This document shows, piece after piece, positions 52,300-63,900 of a stretch of DNA of 64,000 nucleotides; the first letter of the stretch is position 1; the number at the start of each line of letters is the position of its first letter. The notes below the pieces were generated by a model, which was given only the letters and a program-made list of their open reading frames with translations, had not been told where the DNA came from and ran no database searches. The stretch is from Prorocentrum cordatum (Eukaryota > Sar > Dinophyceae > Prorocentrales > Prorocentraceae): positions 1-64,000 of the forward strand of contig CAUYUJ010020270.1 in assembly GCA_963575745.1 (NCBI GenBank). The letters are read 5' to 3'. The position numbers and the translations under genes are program-made.

Positions 52300-54600
52300 T
52301 GCACCTGGCCGGGCCTTGAGCTGCCGCCTGGGGGGCCGGGCGCGGCGAGCGCGCGAGAGGGCGGGGCCGCGCCTCCCGCGGCCAGTTATCCCGCCGGCCG
52401 CGGGGCCGCTCGGCTCCAGCCAGGCCCCCCCGCCGGGGGGTCGGGCCGCGCGCGCTGCGGCGCCGCGGGCAGGGCGGCGCCCCAACTTTGCCACTTTCCA
52501 TCTTGCCTCCCCCCCGGCGGCAGGGCGGGCTGCAACTTGTTGCGCTGCCGGCGGGGCGGCGCCCCCGCTCCGCCACGCCCGATCGAGCCCCCGTGCCGAC
52601 GGGGCAGGTTGCAATAGCGCCGCCGGCAGGGCGGCGCCCCAATTCTGCCGTTCGGGGCAGTCCGCCCGCCCCCCTCCCCGGTCTTCCCAGTTCTGCATTG
52701 CCCGTCGTCGTCGCCCCCCCCGCCCCTTCCCGCCGCGCTCCCCGGAGATATTCCGCGGCCATTTTAGCCCGTGACTGCCGCGGGCGCCAGGCGGGCTGCA
52801 GCGCCGAGGCCCCCTTCCTCCCGGCCGGGGGGGGGGGGCGGCTTCGCTGCGGCCGCGGCGGCAGGGGCGCGCGCGACTGCCGCCTTTGGAGGCGGCCGCC
52901 CCCGCGCGCGCGCTCGCCGCGGAGCTGCGCGGCGCGACGGCGGCGAGGCGGGGGGCCCGCCGCGGGGCGCTGGAGGCCCGCCGCGCGACGCTGGGGGCCC
53001 GCCGCACGGCGCCGGGGGCACGGCCAGGTCGCGCCGGGACCGCGCGGAGCTGGGCGCCGCGCTGCCGAGCTCGCTGCGCGAGCGCGCGGCCCGCCTTGCG
53101 CCGGGGCGGGCAGCGCGGGGCGAACGCTTGCCCGGCCTCGGAAAACAAGAGGGCGCCGCGGTGTTGGGCAGCGGCCTCTGTCTCATCGTCGCGGGGGTTG
53201 ATGGCGCGCCCGCGGGCGCCCATGGCGATCGGCCCTGCCCCGGGCCTTTGCCGCGACGGGGGGGCCCTCTGGGCTGCGCGCGGCGGCCCCTTCCTGCTTC
53301 GCGCCCACCGCGTGCAGGGGGGGGGGGGGGAGGGGCGCCCCTTGGCGCGCGGCGCCCCCGCGGCGCCGTTGCCTTCAGCGCCTGCGACGCGGGGCGGGGC
53401 CCGCGAGAGGCAGTGGGGCGCGCAGAGGCCATCGAGCTGGGCGCAGGCAAGGTCGCGGGCGTGCCGACGGCGCGGCACGTCGAGGACCTCCCCCACGACG
53501 CGAAGGCGGAAACGCCTGGAGGACCGCGCGGACCGCGGAGGGGCCGATGCTGGAGCACGTGGCGAGGCAGCATTGGCATCGCCGTGGCAGGTGGGCGACG
53601 TCGAGGCGCATGGGAGCCCCCCGTCGAGACGCTGCAGCCCGCCTACAGTCAGTGCTTCGAGAATGGGGGGGAGCCTGACCTGCGCCAGGCCGCGCAGGAC
53701 GAGGCGGAGGCCTTGCGTGCAGCGGCGGGGCGCGCGCCGCGCGCGCCCTGGCCGCGCGGCCCCGCGCGGCAGTTGGGCGCGGCCCCCGAGGGCCGCAGGA
53801 GAGGCCGCCGGGCGAACGCTCCTGGCCGGCGAAGGACGCGCCGAGAGCGGGCAAGGCGGCCGCGGGCGCGGCCCGGGCGACGGGTGACGCGGCGGTCCGC
53901 TGGAGCGCGGTGCCGGCTGACAATCTGGCAGACGAGCGAGCCGATGAGCGCGCCGACGCGCGGCGGGGCGTCGCGGAGTTCTCGCGCGAGCTCGGGGCGG
54001 AGTGCGACGACCTTCAGGTCCAGATCGTCTGCTCGGACGACGTGCTGCGCGGCCTGCTGCAGGGCCTCGGCGACAGGGGGCGGGGCGCAGGAGGTCAGTT
54101 CGATCCGCTGTTCGCCCGAAGACGGCCCCCTCAGCGTCGCGCGATTGTGCCCGCGGGCCCAGGCAGCGCGAAGCTCGCTGCGCGAAGGTTTTTTTTTTTT
54201 TTTTTTTTTTTTTCCCGCGGGCAACCTGTTTGCGCCTCTGCCTTGGCGCGCGCGCCGAGCGCTTGCGCGGGAAGGCGCGCCCCATCGGGCAACCTCGCTG
54301 CGCCGCTGCTGGGCGCGAGCGCCGCGCGCCTGCGCGGAACGGGGGCCGCGGCATGAGGCCCGTCGCGCGGATGACTTCGCGCGGCCTCGGAGACCGTGCG
54401 TTGCGTGCCCAGTCGCGCATTGGGCTCTCGCGGAGGCGCGCCTCGCGGTGCCCGCGGCGACGTTTCGCCACGCATCGCTTGTCGATGATGTGGGCTGTTC
54501 GACCCATGCGGCGGCCACCTTTCATCTGCGCGTCGAAAGTCTCTCCAGATGTGAGGCGTCGCCAGCGAGCTCTCTTCGCCCCCCTTTCCACGGGGGGTAA
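52300..54600. other. Extremely GC-rich block with a possible coding fragment
   Basis: Very high GC makes stops rare, so open frames of 600-850 codons run on both strands over the same DNA; most of them are Ala/Arg/Gly/Pro only and cannot all be real. The segment 53905-54180 on the plus strand (ADNLADERADERADARRGVA, ECDDLQVQIVCSDDVLRGLL) has a more natural protein composition and may be an exon. It ends in a run of about 28 T at 54187. An 80-bp tandem unit (GCCGGCAGGGCGGCGCCCCAA) occurs at 52466, 52548 and 52626. Confidence 0.35.
54187..54214 (+). repeat. Poly(T) tract
   Basis: About 27 T in a row inside the GC-rich block. Confidence 0.9.
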
Positions 54601-55108
54601 TCCGCCTCACCCCACTGGCTGTAAGACCGCCCTTACTTCCCCCCCTCCAGCGGGGGGCAGTCCGCTACCTTCGCTCTCCCGCCCTCCTCATTCTTCTCCT
54701 GTCGTCGTCGCCCCCTCTCCGCGCCCGAGGCGCGGCTTCCGCGCGCGGTGCCCGCCGGGCTTGCCTTCGGCCGCCCTGTGGCCTCTCCATTATCGCCCCT
54801 GTCGTTGCCCCTCCCCCGTCGGTCAGCCAGTGTCCTTCGTGTCCTTCCTCGGCTGTCCGTCCACTGTCGTCCGTCGTCCCTCACTCATCCCTCTCCTTAC
54901 TTGGCCCCACCTTCTCCCTTGTCGTGCTGGCCCCTGGTCGTCCTTGTTGTTGCTGGACTCGGCATTGCGATCGCGTGCGTGCTTTGACGGCTCCTCCGGC
55001 CCAGCTGCTGCTTGACTCATTTCGCCAGGGGCCGATTGTTTTGCTCGCGCTCACGCGGCGCGCGTGGGTTGACAGCATAGTGATTCGTTTGCCCGCTGAC
55101 GACCGGAA

Positions 55109-55245
55109 AGTGTGTGTGTGTGTGTGTGACTGTTGGGTTTGCGAGAGTGTGTGTGTGTGTGTGTGTGTTTGGTGTTGTGTGTTTGGTGTTGTGTATGTTG
55201 TGTATGTTGTGTGTTGTGCGTGTTGCGTGCGTGTTGTGCGTGGGC
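55109..55245 (+). repeat. (GT)n and GTGTT-type repeat
   Basis: GT runs at 55109-55128 and 55147-55168, then GTTGTGTGTTTGGTGTT and TGTATGTTG units. Confidence 0.9.
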
Positions 55246-55515
55246 CTGGGTATCATGGTCAGGGCCATGAAATCATCCAGATATCATGGCGTTTCTTATC
55301 ATGTCCCCCGTCCGCACATGTTTCGGGCCGTGACCGCGAAGCCATTGTTTGACGCCTGGACGCCTCCGAAAGCTGGCGCGGCGATTGTTGTGTCGATGCG
55401 TGGTCCCACATGACTGATTTTCGTCATGATGAACGGAAATGGGTCCTGTTGGAAGCGGGTCTTGCATGTCTTCCGTCGTCTGTTCGGTTTCTCCGTTGTT
55501 TTCCACGGGCCCAGG

Positions 55516-55589
55516 GACTGCCAACACACATTCAGTATTCGGGATGAAGAGTGACTGCCAACACACATTCAGTATTCGGGATGAAGAGT
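55516..55589 (+). repeat. Perfect 37-bp tandem duplication
   Basis: GACTGCCAACACACATTCAG and the rest of a 37-bp unit occur twice back to back (55516-55552 and 55553-55589) with no mismatch. Confidence 0.95.
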
Positions 55590-56057
55590 TGCCCCGCGGG
55601 GAAGGCCCTTTGTCAGGGACCCGCTTCCTTCAGGACTATTTCCTTCCATTGCCAAGTTTTTTTGTTGATATTAGCGTCGTTTTGTTGACGGTCCCGCGAG
55701 GCTACGCGGAAGGATCGCTGGAGTGACCAATTCGATGCGAGCCCGCAAAGGGTCCCCCTTGTACTGCCTTGCGCGAGTGGTGGATATGTTCCTCCGCGGC
55801 CTCTTGAAGCCGCGCACGAAAAGGTCGCCCACTCTTGCCTAAGGTGCCTAGGGTCACTTTTGACGCTCGTCAGTTTGAGACCGTGCGGCCCAGCAGCGGC
55901 CGTTGTCGGTTTTGGACGACATTTATTGTTGGGCATCGTACTCGTGTTTCCTTCCCCACTTCGGGCGTCCGAAAGGAAGGTTTCGCGGAACTTCAGAGCT
56001 CCCCCTCCTCTGCATTTTCGTTTTTTCGTTTGGCCAACAAGCAGAGCCGCAGCAAAC

Positions 56058-56096
56058 GGTTTCCTCCTCCTCCTCCTCCTCCTCCTCCTCCTCCTG
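56058..56096 (+). repeat. (TCC)n microsatellite
   Basis: About 12 TCC units. Confidence 0.9.
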
Positions 56097-57639
56097 TATG
56101 TTGTCTGCCTTATCTCGGAGACTGGAGCATATACATTACCAGTGGCGGGCGGCGTTTCAATCCCAGGATTGTTTGAGGGTCGGGGACGACGTCGGGGGTG
56201 GTGTAACATTTTTCCCCGTTTTCCCGTTGAAACAACGAAGACTGTGTACACCAGGGTCCCGTATACACCAGGATCCGCTCTCCAACGCAAATTTCAATGC
56301 AGGGCCAGAAAAATACATCGGTGTATAGAGTTCGATTACTTATTATCATCTTCTCTGTTCCCCTCCCCCCTTCCCCTCTCGTCTTCCTCCTTTGTTCCGC
56401 CTCCTCATCATCTCGTCCTCATCCCTCCTCCTCCTTCTTTCTTCCGCCTCCTCATCGCTTCCTCCCCCTCCAACTCCTCCTCCTCCTCCTCCTCCCTCCT
56501 ATGTTCCTCCCTCCTGTCTCCTCTTGCTTCTCTCCTTGCTCTCTTTTCTTTTTTATCCTTCTCCTCATCCTCCAGGCCGACGCCATGGGATGCGGTGCGG
56601 ACGGCGTCTTCTTGATCGAGGATGCATGTTCGATGACAGAGGTTCGAGTTTTCTGATTTTAGTTGGGCCCTCTTTGGACCGTCAGGAGGCCTTTCGCTTT
56701 AGTCGCTCGTTTTGGAGACCTTATGTGTTCGACTCTACTTCCGTTCTTTCTCGAGTCAGGTAGCACTCAATTTCGATTGAGGTCGATGGACGTTCGACGC
56801 AGTATCGTCGCATGAGTGGAGAGAGTGGCTCCAGTCCAGGAAGGTCCCCAGGACGAGCATCTAACTCCTGCCCCTTGAAATTCTGTTCTGAACCCACCCC
56901 AGGGCAGGTCTCGCGGGGCATCTTTGTATCCCCCATCTTGGACCTGCATCGTCATGGAAATATCGCGATGGCCCTTTTGTGTCATAATGTTGGGCGTCCG
57001 CAGGCCGCAGGTTTGTCTGGACAGGGCGTCCACAGTTTTTTCTGGACATCCTCAATCGGCCCAGGACGCAAAACCTGCACGGGGGCCCAGAGTGCTGGGG
57101 GCAGGCTCGCGAAACAGGTGGGCACTTTCGTTTCTGACTAGCCCTCCTTGGCCGTCATGGGAGCCTGATGGCAGGGGCGGCTTGACCGACCCTTGGCAAA
57201 CTTACCCGTTCTGTGATTACCCCCTCGCCTTGCTCCGAGACGTGGGCAGGCCACCCGAGAGTAGCTTCGAGGGTGAACGGTTAGTCACGGACGGGGCTTG
57301 TCACGGAAAGGTTCGGTTTTGTCGCGCCCGATACGAGATTACGCAACATAGATTTCACCATATGTGTTGCACCATTTTGATTGTGCAGCGTCGATCGATA
57401 GTAAAACATTTTAGGGGTCCACTGCGGTTGCCATTGGTTTTGGAGTGCGTAACGGCCGTCATCTGCCCCCTGGGCAACGGTAAGGATCGTACGAACACGG
57501 GGTGGGGCGGGGGTTGGACCACACATTTCAGTTGGTGCTCGCGCGCATACCATGGCGATCGCAGCCCACCCCGCTACCCAGACATCATACCAATGATCCT
57601 GGCGAACGGACCCAGTCAAACGCAATTGACAGTGCCGCG

Positions 57640-58580
57640 TTATGGGCACCGCTTTCGGTGGAGCCCCCATATAGGGGCCGATCAACGTGTGAGGGGTGTG
57701 CTCACATGGGCGGGTGACCTCATGTGGGCCGGGGCCGTCGGTGGAGCCCAACATGTGGCCACGAAGCGTGTGTAGGGGTTGGCCGAAGTGGGCGGAGGAC
57801 CGCACGTGTACCCTGCCACTGAGGCCTTCAGTGGACCTACCAATGGCGCAACGAAACGTGTGACGGGCCGCGTGTGGACCTTGCCACTGGCGCCTTGGGT
57901 GGAACTCTCTATGGGCCACAGAACGTGTGAGGGATGTGCCCATATTGGCGGCATGGGCCACGGAACGTGTGAGGGGTGTGCCCACATGGGCGGGGAACCG
58001 CATGTGGACCTTGCCTTTGGGGCTTTCGGTGGAGCTCCCCATGGGACCACAAAACGTAAGAGGGTGTGCCGAAGTGGGCGTGGACTAGCATGCGTTTGTC
58101 ACTGGGGCCTTCGGTGGAGTCCTCTCTCTGGGGCCACGAAGCGTGTGAAGAGTGTGCCGAAACGGGCGGGGAACCGCACTCGAACCCTGCTATTGGGGCC
58201 GTCGGCGGAGTTCCCCTTGCGGCCGCGAAACTTGTGAGCGATAATGGGGGTGGGAACCGCGTTTGAATTGTGCCACTGGGGCCCTCGGTGGGGCTCCCTG
58301 TGGAGCCACGAAACGTGTGAGAGGTGTGCCGACATGGGCGGGGAACCGCATGCGAATTTTGCCGTTGAAGCCTTCGGTGGAGCTCCTGATGGGCGGGGAA
58401 ACACATATGGACTTTTCCATTGAGGCCTTCGGTGGAGCTCCCTATAGGACCACTAAACGTGTGAGGGGTGTGCCGACATGGATACGCATTTGGACTTTGC
58501 CATTGGGGCTTTCGGTGGAGCTCCCGATGGGACCACGAAACGTGTGAGGGGTTCGCCGAGCAGTTTGGCGTTCGGAGGGC
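57640..58580 (+). repeat. Roughly 85-bp satellite array, copy 2
   Basis: About 11 monomers with AACGTGTGAGGGGTGTGCC, ATGGGCGGGGAACCGCATG and TTCGGTGGAGCTCCC, spaced mostly 82-92 bp. Same family as 37083-37570 but in the opposite orientation. Confidence 0.85.
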
Positions 58581-58599
58581 AGAGACAGTGATGGGAGAA

Positions 58600-60110
58600 A
58601 GAGGATGAGGAGAGGAGAAGACACAGGAACTCTCTCTTTGAAAGGAAGACCCAACACCACAGGATAGTTGGGAACAAACATTATCGACTGGTGTCTCCTG
58701 CAGATTCCTGGCCTGGGCTCTCAAGGAGCGTCTTGCCTCTGGGCCCTGGGCCGTCCTGGAGCCTTCCGGAGCTGAGCTGGAACGCAAGTGGTCGGCTCGT
58801 TTTTTTCTCCCAGGTGAGATGATTCGTTCGGTTATGCACGGACTTTCGATGCTTTGTGAATTTTCCTGGCGTGCGGCTCAGGTCGTGCGTGCACTATCCA
58901 TGGCAGCGTCTGGTGCCACTAGGAGGAGGAGGAAGAGGAGGAGGAGGAGGAGGAAAAGGAAAATGAGGAGGAGGCGGAGGGATGGGAAGAGACAATAGGA
59001 GTGAGAAGAGGAGCGTTGGGGTAAGGATGGTGCAGCCTTCTCGTCTGCGAGTCTTTCCTTATCTCCAGATGGAAATGCACACGCTAATGGTATGATGCGT
59101 TACGCGATACGATATTTTCTTGCCAGGGGCTTGACATGATGCTCGGTGCGAAACCATGAGCTTGAGCGTAGTGGTCAAACGGAGACGAAGGCATTCGAAC
59201 TGTTTGACGGTCTGACCATGGGATTGCGTGATCTTTATGCACCGCGCACAGGTTGGAGCGCAGACTGTCGGCAACCGAGATGCTGGCCGAGGTGGCTCCA
59301 TGCACCAGTCCAGATAGACAGCAGAGCTACACAGTGGTTATCATGTTCTCCTCCCCAGGCATGCTCACGTCGTAAAGACATCACGACGGAAGGTGTTGGC
59401 CGTTCTCGGCCTTTGGGGGCCCTTGCAGGGACCAGGGACCGTCAAACAACGACTCGGGGTGAAAAAGTGGCCCTGGGGAAAGGGCCAGGACAACCCGGGA
59501 CTTCGTATTGGCAGCAAACAAAACATCACAGGTTTGGGTCCAGCCCTCCCCTTGTCCGATCCTTGTTTGCTCATCTTTATCTCTCTCCCTTGGTGCCCGT
59601 GCTCTTCCCTGTCCTTCCCACCCCGTCTCCTCCCTCCGGCAATTCTTGCGTCTCTGCCAACTCGTCGCTCATCTGTCGTCCGTCGTTTTCGTCGCCGTGT
59701 CCCGTCGTCTCTCTGACCTCTGCCGCTGGGCTCCTCTTGGGCTGGTTTAAAGCTGCATCCCCCAGCTCCCAGCACCGCTGCTGCTGCTGCTGAACGCTTC
59801 CTCTCCATCTGCTGGCCCACCTCCCTCTCGATGCCCCCGCTCGTTGTTGTTTGTCCTCTCCTGTCCACCCTCTGTCATGGGCAACGTTCGGGGGAGACAC
59901 GTTCAGGGGGAGATCTATCGATCCCCAGTCGCCCATTGATCGTCGATAAGGACCCAACAGCCCAACCCGCCCAGGAACGTGCGGGTTCGCTGTCGGGGGC
60001 CTATCACCGATCTATTGGCGATGTATCGCCAATTCCAGGTCGATGTTTCTCCAAGTGAGCTGGTCCGCCCCTATCGTTTGCCCCTCGCTCTGCCCCAGTC
60101 CTCGAAGGCG
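58600..60110. other. Gene-poor interval
   Basis: Contains a (GGA)n tract at 58918-58990 and pyrimidine-rich sequence at 59560-59720. At 60014-60033 ATTGGCGATGTATCGCCAAT is a hairpin with 9-bp arms. No supported gene. Confidence 0.45.
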
Positions 60111-60116
60111 AAACCG

Positions 60117-60230
60117 CTGCATAGCATAGGCGTTCAGAGCTTCGCGCGGATCGCTTGGCTCGGCGCTGGGTCCCCCTGGCGGCGCCCACTGCCGTTGCCC
60201 CCCCTGTCTCGCGAACCCCGATCGTTGTCG
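60117..60230. mobile_element. Foldback MITE, copy 3 (partial)
   Basis: Left arm GCATAGGCGTTCAGAGCTTC then GCGCGGATCGCTTGGCTCGG matches the family. The right arm is not recognisable, so it is truncated or strongly diverged. Confidence 0.5.
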
Positions 60231-60329
60231 TCTGTCCTCGCCTGTTCCCACTGTGCCTTTGTCCTCGAAGACGAAACAAGGGCATAGCATACATCGGCGG
60301 CGAGCCAGGGGGGAAGGGAGAAACAGAAC

Positions 60330-60495
60330 AAGGTGTTCTGAAAAGGCGGCGGGGCTTCTCAGAAGCCAGCCGGCCTTCTGAGAAGTTGCCTTTATCTTCG
60401 GGCAAGGCTTAGAACACTTGTCAGAAGGCTGGGGGACTTCCGAACCTCTGACGCCTAGCCTTCTGAGAAGGCCCGCCCCTTCTCGTTTCCCCCCC
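60330..60495. other. Inverted-repeat cluster (CCTTCTGAGAAGG)
   Basis: GGCTTCTCAGAAGCC (60354) and CCTTCTGAGAAGG (60472) are each palindromic, and the flanks GTGTTCT/AGAACAC and GGCGGGGC/GCCCGCCCC also pair, making a possible larger foldback between two MITE copies. Confidence 0.6.
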
Positions 60496-60524
60496 TCGCC
60501 CGCCGCCGACCCTCGTCCTTGTCT

Positions 60525-60645
60525 AGCATAAACGTTCGGGGCTTCGCGCGGATTTCTTAGATCGGCTCTGGACCCCCCTAGCGGCGCTTCCAGCGCCGAT
60601 CCAAGATACCCGTCCAGAGCTCTGACAATTTAACGTTGATGCAAT
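60525..60645. mobile_element. Foldback MITE, copy 4
   Basis: Left arm GCATAAACGTTCGGGGCTTC and GATCGGCTCTGGACCCCCC; right arm GCGCCGATCCAAGATACCCG and AATTTAACGTTGATGC. Same outer and inner arm motifs as the copy at 47616. Confidence 0.65.
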
Positions 60646-61082
60646 TATCCGAACAGAAATGTATCCATAATCCACCGCCTCGGGAATCGATATTCGGGGA
60701 CCCCAGCAGTCGGCGGCCGTGGATGTATTCAGGCCACTTTGGGGCCAACATAGATCTATACACCAGGCGCTGGGGTTCTCATATACCACTAGGGCGAACC
60801 GATGATCAAAGGCAAGGTGTTCAAAGAACAATTGTTTGACCACCAAGGAGCAGGAGCAGGACACACCTAGGCTACACCAAGCACCACCCTAGCGAACACG
60901 CCGATTACAAGTGCGAAGACGTGGATATCAATATTGTGCGGTCCAAGAAGATGGCCGTCTTGGGAGACCAAAAAACGTGGCACAGAAAAGAAGGGATTTT
61001 GACCACCACAGCGGCAGCAACAAACATGGAAAAACAGGTGCAGGATTCTATCCAGACGTGGAAGGACAAGATCAACGCGGAC

Positions 61083-61735
61083 CCGCCCACGGACAGCGAC
61101 CTGTGACAAGGATGGCCGCCAGGCGCGCGAATCCAGCGTGCCCACCACAAGCAGCAGCGACTCCACCCGACCAGCAGCAACTACCTACCATCGCCCAGCA
61201 CCGACCAGCAACACCAACACACGCAGCACCGACCAACGCCGACCAGCAACCACCGCAACCAGCGCCGACCCCACCCGACCAGCGCGCTCCACCGAACAAC
61301 GCCGACCAGCAGCACCGCTACAAGCGGCAACGACTCCAACCGACCAGCAGCAACCACCCACGATCGACCAACACCGACCAGCAGCACCAACCCCAACCGA
61401 CCAGCAACTCCCAGCGCCGCCCGCCGCCGACCAGCACCGACCAGCAGCGCCACCGCAAGCGTCGCCGACCCCAACCGACCAACGCGCTCCACCGGCCAAC
61501 GCCGACCACCCACCAGCAGCACCGCCAGCAGCACCGACCCCAACCGACCAACACCGCCAGACAGTACTCGCCACCGACCAACGCCGACCGGCAGCATCAC
61601 CAGAAGCAACAGCGATTCCAACCGACCAGCAGCAACCGCCACCCACCACTGACAACCACCGACCAACAGCACCATCGCAATCAGCACCGCCCCCACCGAC
61701 CAACTCAAGCAGCTCCATCGGTCATGACGGTCATT
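61083..61735 (+). repeat. CCGACCAGCAGCA minisatellite
   Basis: About 40 loose units with core ACCGACCAGC or CCAACCGACC. Gives Pro/Gln/Thr- or Arg-rich ORFs in all frames (for example 60911-61963). It ends where the second non-LTR element's endonuclease begins. Confidence 0.8.
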
Positions 61736-63900
61736 CATGAAAACGCTTGGTCACTGACGGCGGGACGGACGATCGAATCCAAGAGCTCATCGCAGACCTT
61801 GACGGTGCACAGTGGGATTTCGTGTTCATCAATCAGACGTGGAAAACGACGGCGACGGAGCTATGGGCAACCACAAAGGGGTGCATTTTCGCTGGATCTG
61901 GCAACGACCAAACGTGCCATGGAGTTGCAATTCTCGCGCAGAAGCGTCGGGGCAAGCAAGTAAAGAAATGTCCAGCACTTTCGCCGAGACAAGCCACAAT
62001 TCGGCGCACAGGGGCCCGACGCCAACACCAAGACCCCATTGGAAAAGAAAAATCATTGCCTCCGTTGACTGCCGTCGCCCGTGTCTTCGGGCTCGCGTGT
62101 CCCGCGCAGATGAATGCCAGCTCTGGAAGCATGGGAGCAAGGCGGGCCGTTTCTATTTCCCCTGGTGGGCGCGAGAATTTCCACGGGCCGCGCGGGGCCC
62201 GTGGGCCGCGCGAACCCAGCCGGCCCGATGAGCCCGTCAAGTCCCACAAAGGTGTCTTGGGCCGCGCGTGCGCCGCAGCGCGCATGGGCCCAATGCGCCG
62301 CGTTGGCCTAGCGCGCCACGCGGGCCCCATGTGCCCCCTGACTCGTCAGGGCCCCATGTGCCCCCTGACGCGAATCCCGCGGGCCATGGGGGCCCCATGG
62401 GCCTTGGGGGCGCCATGAGCCCCATGTGGCGCTTTTCTATCACGCAGGCCCCATGGCCTGCACATTCGCAGAGCAACGCGAGCCACCTCGAGCTTTCCAT
62501 GCTCTTTTGTCGCTCAGCCCCCATGGGGAAAGGGCTCCCAAGTTTTCCAGTGGCGTCTTGGTGCTGGCGCAGGCGCTTCGTTCCCTGCAACATCAAAAAG
62601 CCGACGCCAGCACCGGGGCCCTTTTCTGAAACGGCGGCCCCATGGGCGAGCTGAACCCTTTCGACGAATTCGGAAGTTTGCCAGGTGCTGCGGGCCTGGG
62701 TCAAGAGGGGGCCGCGGTCGTTGACCCCGGACGCGCAGGGCGGCCGCCGCCCCCTTTCGCGGGGGGTAGGCGGCTCGGAATCGTCGGGCGCTGGCTTCGG
62801 GCAAATAGGGTTCGGGGATGCGACGCGGGCGGGCAGTGGGCGGGCGCGCGGGGGGGGCGGGGGGCGCGCGAGGGGGGCGAGCGGGCGGGGGGGGCGCGGA
62901 GGGGGGCAGCGGCGGGGGGAGCGAGGCTTCGGTCATGGAAGATGCCGCATCCTTCGGTTCTCCCTCCTCTCCCGAGAGCGCCCGCCCTCCCCGGCCGCCA
63001 GCCGCGTCCTCGGGCCAGGGCGGGGTCGCGCGGGTCCAAAACAGACGTCAAACTTTCGCGGAAGAAATATTTTCTCGGCGTTAGTGTTGGTTTTCTGTTC
63101 TCCCAACAATGCAATTGCAGAGGGGGCGGCTGAAATTGCAATTGGCGCTGGCGCATTTCCCGCATTTTGGTCGCAGCGACCCGCATGGCCAGCGCATGTG
63201 CGACGCCATCCACGAGATCCACGGAGCGAGCAGCAACGCGCGACGTCACATCATCCTCGCCAGCGGCTTCAACGCGCAGGTCGGGGCACCCACCAGACAG
63301 CGACAACGACGACGACGTCCGCGTCACCTTAAGATGCGTTGGCCGCCGCAGTTATGGGGGGCGGAAACTCAAGAGGCACCTGGTTACGAAGGTGGGCAGC
63401 ATAGGCAAGGCATGTAACCGAGAGCACATTCTGCAAGCCGGCGCACGAGCAGAAAAGTACACCCGCGGCGACAACGAGGAGCAGCTCGATTACATGTTGT
63501 TTAGCCGCAATTTCGACATTGCACGAGCGCTGCGGCCAATGGCACGTCCGATCTGGGATCCGACCACAAGGCTGTCCTCGCCGATCTGAAGATACCAGAA
63601 TCCACGGAAACGAAACGATCACGGCGCGACGACAAACGACGACATCATTCACCGCCATGCAAGCCGACCGACAGGACAAATCACCAACGCTAGCGTCCTA
63701 CCACGAGCACCAGCGTCCACGACTGCACTCAAAGGAGTTACCATCCGACCCGCAAGCACTGAGCGACCACATACAAAACGTTCTCATCGAGGCCGTCGTT
63801 GCCAGCACTGCCAGTGAGCGACTAGGAGACCGCCCGCCTGACAGGGAGAAGAGCGATTGCATTCCCTTCTAGAGCGGCGCCGCCAGACGCCAGAAAACGT
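61735..63900 (+). mobile_element. Non-LTR retrotransposon 2, 5' part with an internal insertion
   Basis: Endonuclease motifs resume after a break. 61740-61960 reads DDRIQELIADLDGAQWDFVF, FINQTWK and IFAGSGNDQTCHGVAIL. 63110-63600 reads PHFGRSDPHGQRMCDAIHEI, GFNAQVG (for GDFNAQVG), REHILQAGARAEKYTRGD and LDYMLFSRNF, then GSDHKAVLADLK in another frame. The latter is the SDH motif of the endonuclease. The element probably continues beyond the window. Confidence 0.65.
61970..63105. other. GC-rich insertion inside non-LTR element 2
   Basis: About 1.1 kb that separates endonuclease motifs normally 20-40 residues apart. It contains an inverted repeat (GCCAACACCAAGACCCCATT at 62019 versus the complement of GTCTTGGTGCTGGCGC near 62552) and repeated GGGCCCCATGTGCCCCCTGA. 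Frames inside are Arg/Gly/Ala-rich. Edges are estimates. Confidence 0.5.

Larger units (their letters stand above)
54600..57600. other. Gene-poor interval
   Basis: T/C-rich low-complexity stretches (54640-54950, 56330-56570), a GT microsatellite, a 37-bp duplication and a (TCC)n tract. No coding region I can defend. Confidence 0.45.

Noticed and set aside
52042-54591. 849-codon minus-strand ORF and 609-codon plus-strand ORF over the same DNA
   Set aside because: Extreme GC removes stop codons. Both are Arg/Ala/Gly/Pro-rich, overlap each other, and cross a poly(C) and a poly(T) tract.
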